This document shows positions 20,995-30,280 of a stretch of DNA of 64,000 nucleotides, one piece after another. This stretch comes from Pseudomonas sp. TNT3 (GTDB taxonomy: Bacteria > Pseudomonadota > Gammaproteobacteria > Pseudomonadales > Pseudomonadaceae). Made by a program: the position numbers and the translations under genes. Within the stretch, counting starts at the first letter, position 1, and each line of letters starts with the position of its first letter. The notes under the pieces are model-generated. The model saw only the letters and a program-made list of their open reading frames with translations. It was not told the origin of the DNA and made no database searches. The stretch spans positions 1 to 64,000 of the forward strand of contig NZ_WFGV02000002.1 in NCBI RefSeq assembly GCF_010095445.2, written 5' to 3'.

Positions 20995-21663
20995 ATGAGC
21001 AAAAAAATTGCAGTGATCCTTTCCGGCTGTGGCGTTTACGACGGCGCCGAAATCCACGAGAGCGTGATCACTCTACTGCGATTGGACCAGCGCGGCGCTC
21101 AGGTGCAGTGCTTTGCCCCAAACATCGCGCAGCTGCATGTGATCAACCATCTGACGGGGGAAGAAATGCCCGAGTCGCGCAATGTGCTGGTGGAATCCGC
21201 GCGAATCGCACGGGGCAATATCAAGGACATTCGCGAAGCCAGTGTCGATGACTTCGACGCGCTGATCGTGCCGGGCGGTTTCGGCGCGGCGAAAAATCTG
21301 TCGACCTTTGCCATCGAAGGCGCCGGCTGCTCGGTGCATCCGGACGTTCTGGCGCTGACCGAAGCCTTCGCCGAAGCGGGTAAGCCGGTCGGGCTGATCT
21401 GCATTTCTCCGGCGCTTGCGGCGAAAATCTATGGTCCTGGCGTGACCTGCACCATCGGCAACGATGCCGAGACAGCTGCCGCCATGAACAAAATGGGGGC
21501 TACTCACGCGGATTGCGCGGTGACTGACATCGTTGAAGACAAGGCGCGCAAACTGGTGAGCACCCCGGCTTACATGCTCGCTCAGAGCATCGGTGAGGCG
21601 GCATCGGGGATCAATAAACTGGTCGACCGCGTGCTCGAACTGACCCACGAAAACGACGTGTAA
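20995..21663 (+). CDS. elbB: Isoprenoid biosynthesis glyoxalase ElbB (DJ-1/PfpI superfamily)
   Basis: A 222-residue cytoplasmic DJ-1-like protein, matching E. coli ElbB (217). The start region KKIAVILSGCGVYDGAEIHE and the elbow VGLICISPALAAKI, with its nucleophile cysteine, are characteristic. E. coli ElbB has been linked to isoprenoid synthesis and shows weak glyoxalase activity. The start has AAGGAGAA upstream. It stands alone. Confidence 0.92.
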   Translation: MSKKIAVILSGCGVYDGAEIHESVITLLRLDQRGAQVQCFAPNIAQLHVINHLTGEEMPESRNVLVESARIARGNIKDIREASVDDFDALIVPGGFGAAKNLSTFAIEGAGCSVHPDVLALTEAFAEAGKPVGLICISPALAAKIYGPGVTCTIGNDAETAAAMNKMGATHADCAVTDIVEDKARKLVSTPAYMLAQSIGEAASGINKLVDRVLELTHENDV

Positions 21664-21670
21664 AAGAAAA

Positions 21671-21703
21671 ATCAAAAGATCGCAGGCTTCGCCAGCTCCT
21701 ACG
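21671..21703. repeat. Single REP-type element
   Basis: ATCAAAAGATCGCAGGCTTC and the following GCCAGCTCCTACG match one arm of the ppx/ppk inverted repeat with two changes. It lies just after elbB. Confidence 0.7.
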
Positions 21704-21742
21704 TGGACTGGATGCGCACCTTTTTAAGAGCCTGCGATCGCT

Positions 21743-22198
21743 TCAGGGCTTGCGGGAAAGCCGTGTGAGTATCCGGTCCAGCGCATTGGCAAACGCTTGC
21801 TTCTCGCGCTCGCCAAATGGCGCTGGACCACCGCTCATCTGACCCTGCTCACGCAGATCGGTGAACAGGTTACGCACCGCCAGTCGATCGCCCATGTTCT
21901 GTGCATCGAACTCCTTGCCACGCGGATCCAGAGCAGCAACGCCCTTCTTCACCAGACGATCGGCCAGCGGTACATCACTGCAGATCACCAGCTCGCCAGG
22001 CACCGCGTGTTCCACCAAATAGTCGTCTGCCGCGTCCGGCCCGCTGGGCACCACAATCAATTTCACCAGGGCCAGCCCCGGTTTGATTTGCGGCTGCCCG
22101 GCCACCAGCACCACTTCGAACTGGCGCTTGAGGGCGAACTTCACGACCAGGTCCTTCGCCGCCCGAGGGCAGGCATCGGCATCGATCCACACACGCAT
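21743..22198 (-). CDS. YaiI/YqxD family protein (UPF0178)
   Basis: A 151-residue protein beginning MRVWIDADACPRAAKDLV, the UPF0178 signature. PIN/NYN-like acidic residues (D4, D6) suggest a nuclease-like fold, but no function is established. The start at 22198 is preferred over 22222 because GAGGAAAC lies upstream of it. It follows the iron permease gene by 29 bp on the same strand and may be co-transcribed. Confidence 0.88.
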   Translation of the reverse strand: MRVWIDADACPRAAKDLVVKFALKRQFEVVLVAGQPQIKPGLALVKLIVVPSGPDAADDYLVEHAVPGELVICSDVPLADRLVKKGVAALDPRGKEFDAQNMGDRLAVRNLFTDLREQGQMSGGPAPFGEREKQAFANALDRILTRLSRKP

Positions 22199-22227
22199 GA
22201 ATGTTTCCTCTTTAAACACCAATCAGG

Positions 22228-24126
22228 TCAGGAAACCTGAACCCGCCGCTTCTCCGCCAACCGGCTACGGCCATACAAGACAATGATCGCAATGATCGCC
22301 GCCGCCTGCGCACTCAGCGAATAGGCATCAGCCTGGATGCCCAGCCAGTCGAAGTCAAAGAATGGCACAGGATGGGTGCCAAAGATGCCGGCTTCCTGCA
22401 ATGCCTTCACGCCATGCCCGGCGAACACGACCGACAACGCGCACAGCAGTCCAGCGTTGATGCCGAAGAACAACGACAACGGTAGTTTTGCCGAGCCTCG
22501 CAGGATCACCCAGGCCAAACCGACCAGCAGCACCAACGCCGTTGCTCCGCCGGCCAACACCGCGTTATGACCGGCCGGGCCCGCCTGCAACCACAAGGTT
22601 TCGTAGAACAGGATGACCTCGAACAACTCGCGGTAGACGGAGAAAAACGCCAGCGTCGCGAACCCGAAACGCCCACCACCGCCCACCAGGCTGCTCTTGA
22701 TGTAATCCTGCCAGGCCGCCGCATGACGGCGATCGTGCATCCAGACGCCGAGCCATAGCACCATGACGCTGGCAAACAGTGCCGTCGCGCCTTCGAGCAA
22801 TTCGCGCTGGGAACCGCTGACATCGATCACATACGCCGCCAGCGCCCACGTGGCCAGACCTGCCAGCAGCGCCAGGCCCCAACCCGCGTTGACGCTGCGC
22901 ACGGCGGATTGCTGGCCGGTGTTACGCAGGAACGCAAGGATCGCCGCCAGCACCAGAATCGCTTCCAGGCCTTCGCGCAACAGAATCAACAGACCGGAAA
23001 TATAACTCAGGGACCAACTCAGACCGTCACTGCCCAACAGACCGGCCGATTCCTTCAATTTGGTTTTCGCCGTGTCCAGTCGTTGCTGAACCTGGGCCAC
23101 TGGCAGACCATCCTGCAATGCCTGACGGTACGCCATCAGCGATTTTTCAGTGTCCTTGCGGACGTTGGCGTCGACGTTGTCCAGGGAGCTCTCGACCAGT
23201 TCGAAGCCCTCCAGGTAAGCCGCTACCGACAAGTCATATGCCTGATCGTGATCGCCGGCTCGATAGGCCGCGATGCTCTTGTCCAGAGTCGCTGCCGTGT
23301 AGTCGAGCAGTTGCGCCGGGCCGCGCTTGGCCTGCGGTGGCTGAGCTCGCTGTGCACGATAGACCCCGGCGGCTTGCTGTCCTTCGGCGGCCTGCACTTC
23401 AGCAGGCGTTTGTCGGGACAGGTCCGCAATGTTGTAGGTTTTCTCAGATGCCGCAGCAGCCGGATCGGCGCTGAAGCTGGCGATATAGGTCGCCAGGTCC
23501 CAGCGCTGACGATCGTCCAGTTGATCTGCAAAGGCTGGCATATCGGTGCCTTCGATACCCAGGCCCAGCGTGCTGTAGATCGCGTAGAGACTCAGGTGAT
23601 CCATGCGTGCGCTGTCGCGCAAATTGGATGGCGGCGGCGTCAGGCCAACGCCAGCCGGGCCGTCGCCTGCGCCCGCATCACCGTGGCAGACCGAACAATG
23701 CTGTGCATACAGCGGCGCACCCCGGGTCGGGTCGGGCGTAATGATCGGCGCCTGACTGACTTCGTAAGCGACGGCGAGTTTTGCACCGAGCTGCCGCGCC
23801 TGACGGGTGACGTCCGCGCCGTTCCGGTGTTCGGTAACGGCACTGCGCAATGCGCTGACGCCCTGCTCCAGCCCGACTTGCTCCGGCTTGGCGGGCATCG
23901 CGACGATCAGGCCTTGTAGCGCTTTTATGGAATCGAGCTGCGCCTGGTATTTGGATTCATTGATGACCTTGCCCGCCTGGACCGCTTGCGGATAGTCGGC
24001 GCCAATGTAATCGAGCATGTGCAGCGCTTGTGGCGCGCCTTCCACGGTGTCGGCCAGCAGTTGGAAACTGCCGAGCGCAGCGAGCGGCAACACGAGCCAA
24101 GCCAGTAGTCGTGACGGGGCAATCAT
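22228..24126 (-). CDS. Cytochrome c-FTR1 iron permease fusion
   Basis: A 632-residue protein with a signal peptide, an alpha-helical periplasmic region, and a cytochrome c domain with haem site CSVCH (144-148) and likely axial Met in GTDMPAF. A linker and an FTR1-type permease of about seven TM helices follow. Permease motifs REGLE (384-388), RELLE (441-445) and RELFE (499-503) are the R-E-x-x-E type used for iron binding. FTR1/EfeU carries iron across the inner membrane. Here the fused cytochrome probably passes electrons during ferrous iron oxidation in place of separate EfeO/EfeB proteins (inference). No clear Fur box was found upstream. Confidence 0.88.
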   Translation of the reverse strand: MIAPSRLLAWLVLPLAALGSFQLLADTVEGAPQALHMLDYIGADYPQAVQAGKVINESKYQAQLDSIKALQGLIVAMPAKPEQVGLEQGVSALRSAVTEHRNGADVTRQARQLGAKLAVAYEVSQAPIITPDPTRGAPLYAQHCSVCHGDAGAGDGPAGVGLTPPPSNLRDSARMDHLSLYAIYSTLGLGIEGTDMPAFADQLDDRQRWDLATYIASFSADPAAAASEKTYNIADLSRQTPAEVQAAEGQQAAGVYRAQRAQPPQAKRGPAQLLDYTAATLDKSIAAYRAGDHDQAYDLSVAAYLEGFELVESSLDNVDANVRKDTEKSLMAYRQALQDGLPVAQVQQRLDTAKTKLKESAGLLGSDGLSWSLSYISGLLILLREGLEAILVLAAILAFLRNTGQQSAVRSVNAGWGLALLAGLATWALAAYVIDVSGSQRELLEGATALFASVMVLWLGVWMHDRRHAAAWQDYIKSSLVGGGGRFGFATLAFFSVYRELFEVILFYETLWLQAGPAGHNAVLAGGATALVLLVGLAWVILRGSAKLPLSLFFGINAGLLCALSVVFAGHGVKALQEAGIFGTHPVPFFDFDWLGIQADAYSLSAQAAAIIAIIVLYGRSRLAEKRRVQVS

Positions 24127-24262
24127 GAATGAATCTCAGTTGGAAATACGAAGTTACACATTGTTCACTTCGAATCCCATTCACTCAAGCTTTGTTCGCT
24201 GATACCGGACGTTCTGCGCAGATTCAAGGTGGAGTCAAAGTGTCTCGGTCAGCTGAATTAAT

Positions 24263-24354
24263 TGTGGCGAGGGAGCTTGCTCCCGCTGGGCAGCGAAGCG
24301 GCCCCAAAAAAGGGCCTGCTACGCAGTCCAGCGGGAGCAAGCTCCCTCGCCACA
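24263..24354. repeat. REP doublet, 27-bp perfect arms
   Basis: TGTGGCGAGGGAGCTTGCTC followed by CCGCTGG (24263-24289) is exactly complemented at 24328-24354. This is the GTGGCGAGGGAGCTTGCTCCC class of Pseudomonas REP. It fills most of the gap between the FTR1 and LysE genes. Confidence 0.88.
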
Positions 24355-24410
24355 GGTTTTGCGTAAGGCTTAACTGAATGCAATGACCATATTATTCAGG
24401 CTCGCAAGCT

Positions 24411-25043
24411 TTACACCGCCGCCTTGCGCAATGTCGCCATAAACGCCGCCGCACCGATGAACAGTCCGGCAAACGTACGGTTCATGCGTTTTTGCTGCGT
24501 GGGTGTGCGCAGCAGACGCAGCACCTTCGATGCCAGGCCTGTGTAGCCGGCCATGACGATCAGATCCACACAGACCATGGTGACGCCGATGATCAGGTAT
24601 TGAGCCAACAGCGGCGCATGCGGGTCAATGAACTGCGGCAGCACCGCCAGCATGAATACCAGTGCCTTGGGGTTGCTGATGTTGACCAGGAAGCCGCGGA
24701 ACACCAGAGCCATCGGCTTGCCGATCTGACGTATCGCCGCATCGTCGCTCATGTCACTGGGCAGCGCGCGCCATTGCTTGATCGCGAGGTAAACCAGGTA
24801 GGCAACGCCGAACCATTTGATGGCATAGAACGCCGTGGCTGATGCGGTGAGGATCGCGCCTACACCCGCACCGACGATTGCAATCTGCACCGCCAGGCCC
24901 AGCTGCAAGCCGAGTGCGTTCCAGTAACCGCGCCAGAAACCGTATTGCAGACCACTGGACATCGACGCAATAGCGCCGGCACCGGGGGACAGGCTGATCA
25001 CCCAGCAGGCGGCAAAGAACGCCAGCCATGTTTGAAGCTCCAT
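24411..25043 (-). CDS. LysE/RhtB family amino-acid exporter
   Basis: A 210-residue inner-membrane protein with about six TM helices. The N-terminal family signature SLSPGAGAIASMSSGLQYGFWRG and the loop LVNISNPKALVFMLAVLPQFI are characteristic of RhtB-type exporters of homoserine, threonine or related amino acids. The substrate is not predictable. It is monocistronic. Confidence 0.9.
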   Translation of the reverse strand: MELQTWLAFFAACWVISLSPGAGAIASMSSGLQYGFWRGYWNALGLQLGLAVQIAIVGAGVGAILTASATAFYAIKWFGVAYLVYLAIKQWRALPSDMSDDAAIRQIGKPMALVFRGFLVNISNPKALVFMLAVLPQFIDPHAPLLAQYLIIGVTMVCVDLIVMAGYTGLASKVLRLLRTPTQQKRMNRTFAGLFIGAAAFMATLRKAAV

Positions 25044-25222
25044 TGCGCACCTCGACTTGGACTCGTTGACAGACGTCTAAGCTAATGCGGCGCTGGGCCG
25101 ATGACTAATGATTTTTTTGCAGGATGTTGCGACTAAGGGACGTGCTGAGGGCCTGGAGCGGGCGTCGTCTGACAGACCGTGATCGCGAAGGTTTGCGGTT
25201 GGATTGCGGATGTGTGATCGAC

Positions 25223-25260
25223 GCGCTCCCTTTGGGGAGCGAGCCTGCTCGCGATGACGA
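25223..25260. repeat. Single REP-type element
   Basis: GCTCCCTTTGGGGAGCGAGC and the following CTGCTCGCGATGACG hold a short GCTCCC/GGGAGC hairpin and a GAGCCTGCTCGCGA core. It lies just after the MscS gene. Confidence 0.6.
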
Positions 25261-25280
25261 AATGTCATGCAACGGAAAAG

Positions 25281-25862
25281 CTATTTTTCAAACCCGCTCG
25301 AAGGAAACACATCACTTCCGCGCCAGCGTCGAACCGAGCGCTGGAAGAACAGGCTATTGGGTACTTGCACCATGGCGCTGCCGGTACCGAGTTCTTCGGC
25401 CTCGATCAGCGTGGTGTAGAGCAGGTTGATTGCCACCACCCGACCTTTGACGCCCGGTTTGTCGGTAGTGTCCACCAACTCGACCACATCACCGATGCGA
25501 AACGGGCCGACCGTAAAGATCAAAATGGCGCAAAGCAGATTGGAGAGCACGCTCCACATGGCAAAGAACGCCACAGCTGCTACGGCAACGAAACCGGACA
25601 ATGCCGTCCAGAGCACCGTGGCCGATACCCCGAGTCGTTCCAGCACGAAGATCAGCGCACTGCCCATGATCAGCCAGCGCAGACCGCCCCGCAGCGGCAA
25701 CAGCAACTGTGGTGGAAACGGATAACGCTCGCCCAGACGGTTCAGGCATTTGGCGACAAAGCGCTGGGCGATGTAACCCGCCAACAGGATCAGCAGAATC
25801 TGCACAACCAGCCAGATCGGTTCGATCCACACAGCCGACAGCGGTACCCTGAACGCTTCCAT
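25281..25862 (-). CDS. Small mechanosensitive (MscS-family) channel
   Basis: A 193-residue membrane protein with three N-terminal TM helices, the last being the glycine/alanine-rich pore helix (GFVAVAAVAFFAMWSVLSNLLCAILIF). The MscS beta domain follows (GPFRIGDVVELVDTTDKPGVKGRVVAINLLYTTL and VPNSLFF). It ends soon after, lacking most of the C-terminal alpha/beta cage of E. coli MscS (286 aa). The start shares one base with the stop of the ABC-F gene (TGATG), so the two are coupled. Confidence 0.85.
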   Translation of the reverse strand: MEAFRVPLSAVWIEPIWLVVQILLILLAGYIAQRFVAKCLNRLGERYPFPPQLLLPLRGGLRWLIMGSALIFVLERLGVSATVLWTALSGFVAVAAVAFFAMWSVLSNLLCAILIFTVGPFRIGDVVELVDTTDKPGVKGRVVAINLLYTTLIEAEELGTGSAMVQVPNSLFFQRSVRRWRGSDVFPSSGFEK

Positions 25863-27772
25863 CAGGACAGCGCCTCCAGCTCCGCCTGCATGCTTTCGAG
25901 CAATTCGAGGGCTTCCATCCAGGCTTCCTCCAGCTCGGCTTCACGCACCTTCAGCCTGGCTTGTTCAGCCAGCAGATCTCGCAATTCGTTCTTGCGCGCC
26001 GGCTCGTAAATATCACTGTCACCAAGGCTGGTATCGATCTTCGCCAGTTTCTCGTGAAGTTTGCCCAGCTCGACTTCAAGCTTGTCCGCTTCGCGCTTGT
26101 GCGGCGCCAGTTGCTGACGCAATGCGGCGGCAGCCTGACGTTGGGCCTTCTTGTCGGTCTTGTCCGGATTGACCGGTGTGTTGCTGACCGGCGCATTGCG
26201 CTGACGATAATCCACCAGCCAACGGGTGTAGTCCTCAAGGTCGCCGTCGAACTCCTCGACCTTGCCATCCGCCACCAGGTAGAAATTGTCGGTGGTGCTT
26301 TTGAGCAGATGACGATCGTGGGAGACCACCAGTACCGCGCCCGAGAACTCTTGCAACGCCATGGTCAGTGCCAGACGCATTTCCAGATCGAGGTGGTTGG
26401 TGGGTTCGTCGAGCAGAAGCAGGTTCGGCCGGCCCCAGGCGATCAACGCCAAAGCCAGACGGGCTTTCTCACCACCGGAGAAATTCAGGACGGGCTCGTC
26501 GATACGCGCCCCACGGAAGTCGAAACCACCGAGGAAATCGCGCAGGGTCTGTTCGCGCTCGGTCGGCGCCAGTCGCTGCATGTGCAGCAATGGGCTGGCC
26601 TTGGAGTCGAGCGAGTCCAGCTGATGCTGGGCAAAATAACCAACCACGGTGTTCTCGCCACGGGTCAGGCGCCCGGACAACGGATCGAGCTCACCGGCAA
26701 GGTTTTTGATCAGGGTCGATTTACCGGCACCGTTGGGACCGAGCAAACCGATACGCGCACCGGGGGTCAGTTGCAGCTTGACCTTCTCCAGCACGGCTCG
26801 CTCGCCGTAACCCAATCGAGCGTCGGAGATGTCGATCAACGGGCTGGAGATCTTGTGCGACTCGCGGAAAACGAAGTCGAACGGCGAATCAACGTGGGCG
26901 GCGGACAATTCCTCCATCCGCTCCAGCGCCTTGATCCGGCTCTGCGCCTGACGGGCCTTAGTGGCCTGGGCCTTGAAGCGGGCGATGTAGCTTTCCATGT
27001 GCGCACGTTGCGCCTGCTGCTTCTCGTACGCCTGCTGTTGCTGAGCCAGACGCTCGGCACGGGCGCGTTCAAAGGCGCTGTAGCCACCGCGATACAAGGT
27101 GATCTTGCGCTGATCGACGTGCGCCACGTGATCGACCACGGCATCGAGGAAATCCCGGTCGTGGGAAATCAGCATCAAGGTGCCTGGATAGCTTTTCAGC
27201 CATTCTTCGAGCCAGATAATGGCGTCGAGGTCCAAGTGGTTGGTTGGTTCGTCGAGCAACAACAGGTCCGATGGGCACATCAATGCCTGCGCCAGGTTCA
27301 GACGCATCCGCCAGCCACCGGAGAAATCCCCAACCTGACGATCCATCTGATCGTTGGTGAACCCCAGACCGGCCAGCAGCTTGCGCGCCCGGGCGTCGGC
27401 GGTGTAACCGTCGGCGCTGTCGAGTTCAGCGTGCAGGCGGGCCTGAGCGGCACCGTCATGGGCCGCTTCGGCCGCGGCGAGGTCACGTTGCACCTCACGC
27501 AGGCGCAGGTCACCATCGAGCACGTAGTCGACCGCGATGCGATCGAGGGTGTCGATCTCCTGGCGCATGTGGGCGATGCGCCAGTCCGCCGGCAAGAAGC
27601 AATCACCCGAATCCGGGTGCAGGTCGCCCAGTAGCAAGGCGAACAGGCTCGATTTGCCGGCGCCGTTGGCACCGATGAGGCCGGCTTTGTGGCCGGCGTG
27701 CAGGGTCAGCTCGGCGTCTTCTAGCAGACGTTGAGGGCCACGCTGTAAAGTCAGGTTCTGAAGTCGAATCAT
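25862..27772 (-). CDS. ABC-F family ATPase (YheS-like)
   Basis: A 636-residue soluble protein with two ABC domains and no TM segments. Walker A GANGAGKSS and signature FSGGWRMRLNLAQAL belong to the first domain; GPNGAGKST and FSGGEKARLALALIAW to the second. Each has Walker B LLLLDEPTNHLDL. A linker rich in Arg, Gln and Lys lies between them, and a C-terminal coiled coil rich in Glu and Leu ends the chain. ABC-F proteins act on ribosomes. The length and layout fit E. coli YheS (637). The start at 27772 is used because the frame to 27805 adds a non-homologous leader. Confidence 0.9.
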   Translation of the reverse strand: MIRLQNLTLQRGPQRLLEDAELTLHAGHKAGLIGANGAGKSSLFALLLGDLHPDSGDCFLPADWRIAHMRQEIDTLDRIAVDYVLDGDLRLREVQRDLAAAEAAHDGAAQARLHAELDSADGYTADARARKLLAGLGFTNDQMDRQVGDFSGGWRMRLNLAQALMCPSDLLLLDEPTNHLDLDAIIWLEEWLKSYPGTLMLISHDRDFLDAVVDHVAHVDQRKITLYRGGYSAFERARAERLAQQQQAYEKQQAQRAHMESYIARFKAQATKARQAQSRIKALERMEELSAAHVDSPFDFVFRESHKISSPLIDISDARLGYGERAVLEKVKLQLTPGARIGLLGPNGAGKSTLIKNLAGELDPLSGRLTRGENTVVGYFAQHQLDSLDSKASPLLHMQRLAPTEREQTLRDFLGGFDFRGARIDEPVLNFSGGEKARLALALIAWGRPNLLLLDEPTNHLDLEMRLALTMALQEFSGAVLVVSHDRHLLKSTTDNFYLVADGKVEEFDGDLEDYTRWLVDYRQRNAPVSNTPVNPDKTDKKAQRQAAAALRQQLAPHKREADKLEVELGKLHEKLAKIDTSLGDSDIYEPARKNELRDLLAEQARLKVREAELEEAWMEALELLESMQAELEALS

Positions 27773-27822
27773 AATGGCGGCGGAGTCTACCAGCTTCGCT
27801 CGCAACTGGCGCGAGTAGCACT

Positions 27823-28287
27823 ATGTCCTCTGACCTGTGGAGCTTTTCCCTTACCACGTACGCCCGACCCGGCGTTGAACAGGCATGCCTGAAATTGCAG
27901 GCGGCGGGTGCGAACGTGTGCCTGCTGCTTTGTGGGCTGTGGCTGGATCAACGGAAAGTCGCATGCAGTGAGCAGCGATTGCAGCAGCTTGGACGCGTAG
28001 CCGAGAATTGGGACGCAGATGTCGTGCAGCCACTTCGTGCTTTGCGTACTCAATGGAAGGCCGCCGCGGCCGAAGATGCCGATCTGGATGCGTTACGCGA
28101 GAAAGTGAAGGCGCTGGAACTGGAAGCCGAGCGACGCCTGTTGCTGCGATTGGAGCAAACGGCGCAGCGATGGCCGCAAGATGAGGTGACCGATTTATCG
28201 GCCTGGCTGGAAGGTGTCGCGGCGGACACCGCCAACCTGGACCGCGACGCGCTGCATCAGCTGCGCGTCGCGGCGACCGGCACTTAG
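27823..28287 (+). CDS. TIGR02444 family protein
   Basis: A 154-residue cytoplasmic protein of unknown function, found in Pseudomonas next to algP. It begins MSSDLWSFSLTTYARPGVEQACLKLQ, with a helical, Leu/Glu/Ala-rich body (LREKVKALELEAERRLLLRL) that suggests a coiled coil. It overlaps the last 4 bp of algP, which is convergent. It is divergent from the ABC-F gene. Confidence 0.82.
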   Translation: MSSDLWSFSLTTYARPGVEQACLKLQAAGANVCLLLCGLWLDQRKVACSEQRLQQLGRVAENWDADVVQPLRALRTQWKAAAAEDADLDALREKVKALELEAERRLLLRLEQTAQRWPQDEVTDLSAWLEGVAADTANLDRDALHQLRVAATGT

Positions 28288-29411
28288 GAAGCGCTGGTCG
28301 GCGTGGTGCTGGTGCTCGACGAAGCGGCTGGCGTTGGCGCCGGCGAGGTAGCCGAGGTAGTGGCGGCTGGAGCAGTCGAAGCCGAAGCAGACGGTGCTGC
28401 AGCTGCTGGTTTGGCAGCAGGAGCAACGGTCGGTTTCACAGCAGCAGCCGGTTTTTTCACGGCAGGTTTTGCTGCAGGCTTGGCCGCAGGTTTTGCAGCC
28501 GGTTTAGCGGCGGCCGGTTTGGCGGCCGGTTTCGCAGCAGCAGTTTTTGCAGCCGGCTTGGCGGCAGGCTTGGCCGCAGCTTTTGCAGCAGGTTTAGCAG
28601 CTGGTTTTGCCGCCGGCTTGGCTGCGGTTTTTGCCGCTACAGGTTTCGCGGCAGGCTTGGCAGCCGGTTTCGCAGCAGCAGTTTTAGCGGCCGGTTTCGC
28701 CGCTGGCTTGGCAGCGGTTTTTGCGGCAACCGGTTTTGCAGCGGCCTTGGCAGCCGGCTTCGCAGCAGCGGTTTTAGCCGCTGGTTTGGCAGCAGGTTTT
28801 GCAGCTGGCTTGGCCGCTGGTTTGGCAGCAGCTGTTTTCGCCACAGCAGGTTTGGCAGCGGCAGTTCTTGCAGCTGGTTTGGCGGCAGCAGTTTTGGCGG
28901 CAGGTTTTGTTGCAGCTTTCACTGGTGCTTTCGCGGCAGCTTTAACCGGTGCTTTTGCAGCAGCTGGTTTGGCAGCGGCTTTCTTGGCAGGTGCAGAAGC
29001 AGGCTTGGCTGAACGCAGGGACAACGCCTTGCCGACAGCCTCTTGCACACGACCGACGCCCTGGGCCAGTTTCAGGCTTTCTTGAGCATCGCGTTTGAGT
29101 TGCAGAATGTAGGTACGCGTTTCGGATTGACGATCCTTGAGGGCATCGAGCAGGTCCTCAAGTTCTTTCACCGCACCCTTGGCTTTGGTCTGTGCCTTGG
29201 CCTTTCCGGCGGACGCCGCATCTTGCAATTTGGTGCGGGACTTGTGCAGTTTTTCCTGCGCTTTTCCGCGCTGCTTTTCCAGTTTGGCGAGCAGTTTTTC
29301 AGCATCAGCCAAGGCTTGTGAACAAGCGGTTTCCAAATGTTCGAGCAGGCTGCCCGAGAGTTGTTGGAGTAAGTGCAACGGGGTATTTACTGGCTTCTTG
29401 GTGGCCGACAT
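28284..29411 (-). CDS. algP: AlgP, histone H1-like alginate regulator
   Basis: A 375-residue DNA-binding protein. The first about 130 residues are helical and charged (LHLLQQLSGSLLEHLETACSQAL). From about residue 135 the chain is a lysine/alanine/proline-rich tail of imperfect AAKPA-type repeats, like eukaryotic histone H1. In P. aeruginosa AlgP (AlgR3) promotes algD transcription and its repeats vary in number between strains. The tail here consists of dozens of short units, dominated by AAKPAA and AKTAAAKPA forms. The gene is transcribed alone and divergent from the FKBP gene. Confidence 0.95.
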   Translation of the reverse strand: MSATKKPVNTPLHLLQQLSGSLLEHLETACSQALADAEKLLAKLEKQRGKAQEKLHKSRTKLQDAASAGKAKAQTKAKGAVKELEDLLDALKDRQSETRTYILQLKRDAQESLKLAQGVGRVQEAVGKALSLRSAKPASAPAKKAAAKPAAAKAPVKAAAKAPVKAATKPAAKTAAAKPAARTAAAKPAVAKTAAAKPAAKPAAKPAAKPAAKTAAAKPAAKAAAKPVAAKTAAKPAAKPAAKTAAAKPAAKPAAKPVAAKTAAKPAAKPAAKPAAKAAAKPAAKPAAKTAAAKPAAKPAAAKPAAKPAAKPAAKPAVKKPAAAVKPTVAPAAKPAAAAPSASASTAPAATTSATSPAPTPAASSSTSTTPTSAS

Positions 29412-29603
29412 GGTTTACCTCCTGGCTGACGTGGGTGCGGCTCATACTAGACCTCTGCAGACACCGCCGCTAGGTCATCTTGACAGTATCGAAAGCACTA
29501 CGTTGCAAAGGATCGAAAATCTTCTGCGCCCACGCAAAACCAGTTCACCGTTAAGCGTATTTACGCTGGCATAATCTGCCGCATCTCAGGCCGGAGAGTG
29601 CCC

Positions 29604-30269
29604 ATGTCGCGTTACCTTTTTTTATCGTTGTGCGTGTTTTTTTCCGTCGCGCAAGCTGCCGAAAAACCCACAGGAAATGACGCCCATGATCTCGCGTACA
29701 GCCTGGGTGCGAGCCTCGGTGAACGCCTTCGCCAAGAGGTTCCGGACTTGCAGCTGCAGGCGCTGCTGGAAGGCTTGCAGCAAGCGTATCAAGGCAAGCC
29801 GCTGGCGCTGAAAGACGAGCAGATCGATCAGATTCTGGCCGAGCACGAAGCGCAGATCGCGGAGCAACCGGCCATACCGCAAAGCGAAGTCGCACTGGAA
29901 AGAGAGCAGCGATTTCTCACCGAAGAAAAAGCCAAGCCGGGTGTTCGTGAGTTGGAGAACGGAATTTTGCTGACGGAGCTGACACCCGGCACCGGCGCCA
30001 AAGCCGGACCGAACGGAAAAGTGCAGGTGCTTTACATCGGACGCCTTCCCGACGGCTCGGTGTTCGATCAGAACAGTCAGCCGCAATGGTTCAGTCTCGA
30101 CAGTGTGATCACTGGTTGGCGCACTGCCCTGCAGAATATGCCGGTGGGCGCGAAATGGCGTCTGGTGATTCCGTCAGCCCAAGCCTATGGCGCGGACGGT
30201 GCTGGCGACTTGATCGCGCCGTTCACTCCTTTGGTGTTCGAAGTAGAATTACGCGGCGCCACGGGTTAA
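29604..30269 (+). CDS. FKBP-type peptidyl-prolyl cis-trans isomerase, exported
   Basis: A 221-residue protein. The ATG at 29604 is chosen because GGAG lies 7 bp before it; a GTG two codons upstream is closer to that site. A signal peptide (YLFLSLCVFFSVAQAA) leads into an FkpA/Mip-like N-terminal dimerisation region with helices. A C-terminal FKBP domain follows (VQVLYIGRLPDGSVFDQNSQPQWFSLDSVITGW). Periplasmic isomerases of this type assist folding of outer membrane proteins. It lies between algP and algQ. Confidence 0.9.
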   Translation: MSRYLFLSLCVFFSVAQAAEKPTGNDAHDLAYSLGASLGERLRQEVPDLQLQALLEGLQQAYQGKPLALKDEQIDQILAEHEAQIAEQPAIPQSEVALEREQRFLTEEKAKPGVRELENGILLTELTPGTGAKAGPNGKVQVLYIGRLPDGSVFDQNSQPQWFSLDSVITGWRTALQNMPVGAKWRLVIPSAQAYGADGAGDLIAPFTPLVFEVELRGATG

Positions 30270-30280
30270 ACGGCGGGCAC

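Noticed and set aside
24263..24354. Repeat as a CRISPR array
   Set aside because: There are only two inverted copies, not regularly spaced direct repeats, and no cas genes.
25961..27634. 557-residue ORF antisense to the ABC-F gene
   Set aside because: No family match and composition typical of a GC-rich shadow frame; the ABC-F protein is intact opposite it.
28303..29085. 260-residue Ala/Gly-rich ORF on the plus strand across algP
   Set aside because: It is the complement of the AlgP AKPAA repeats. The repetitive codons simply leave the antisense frame open.
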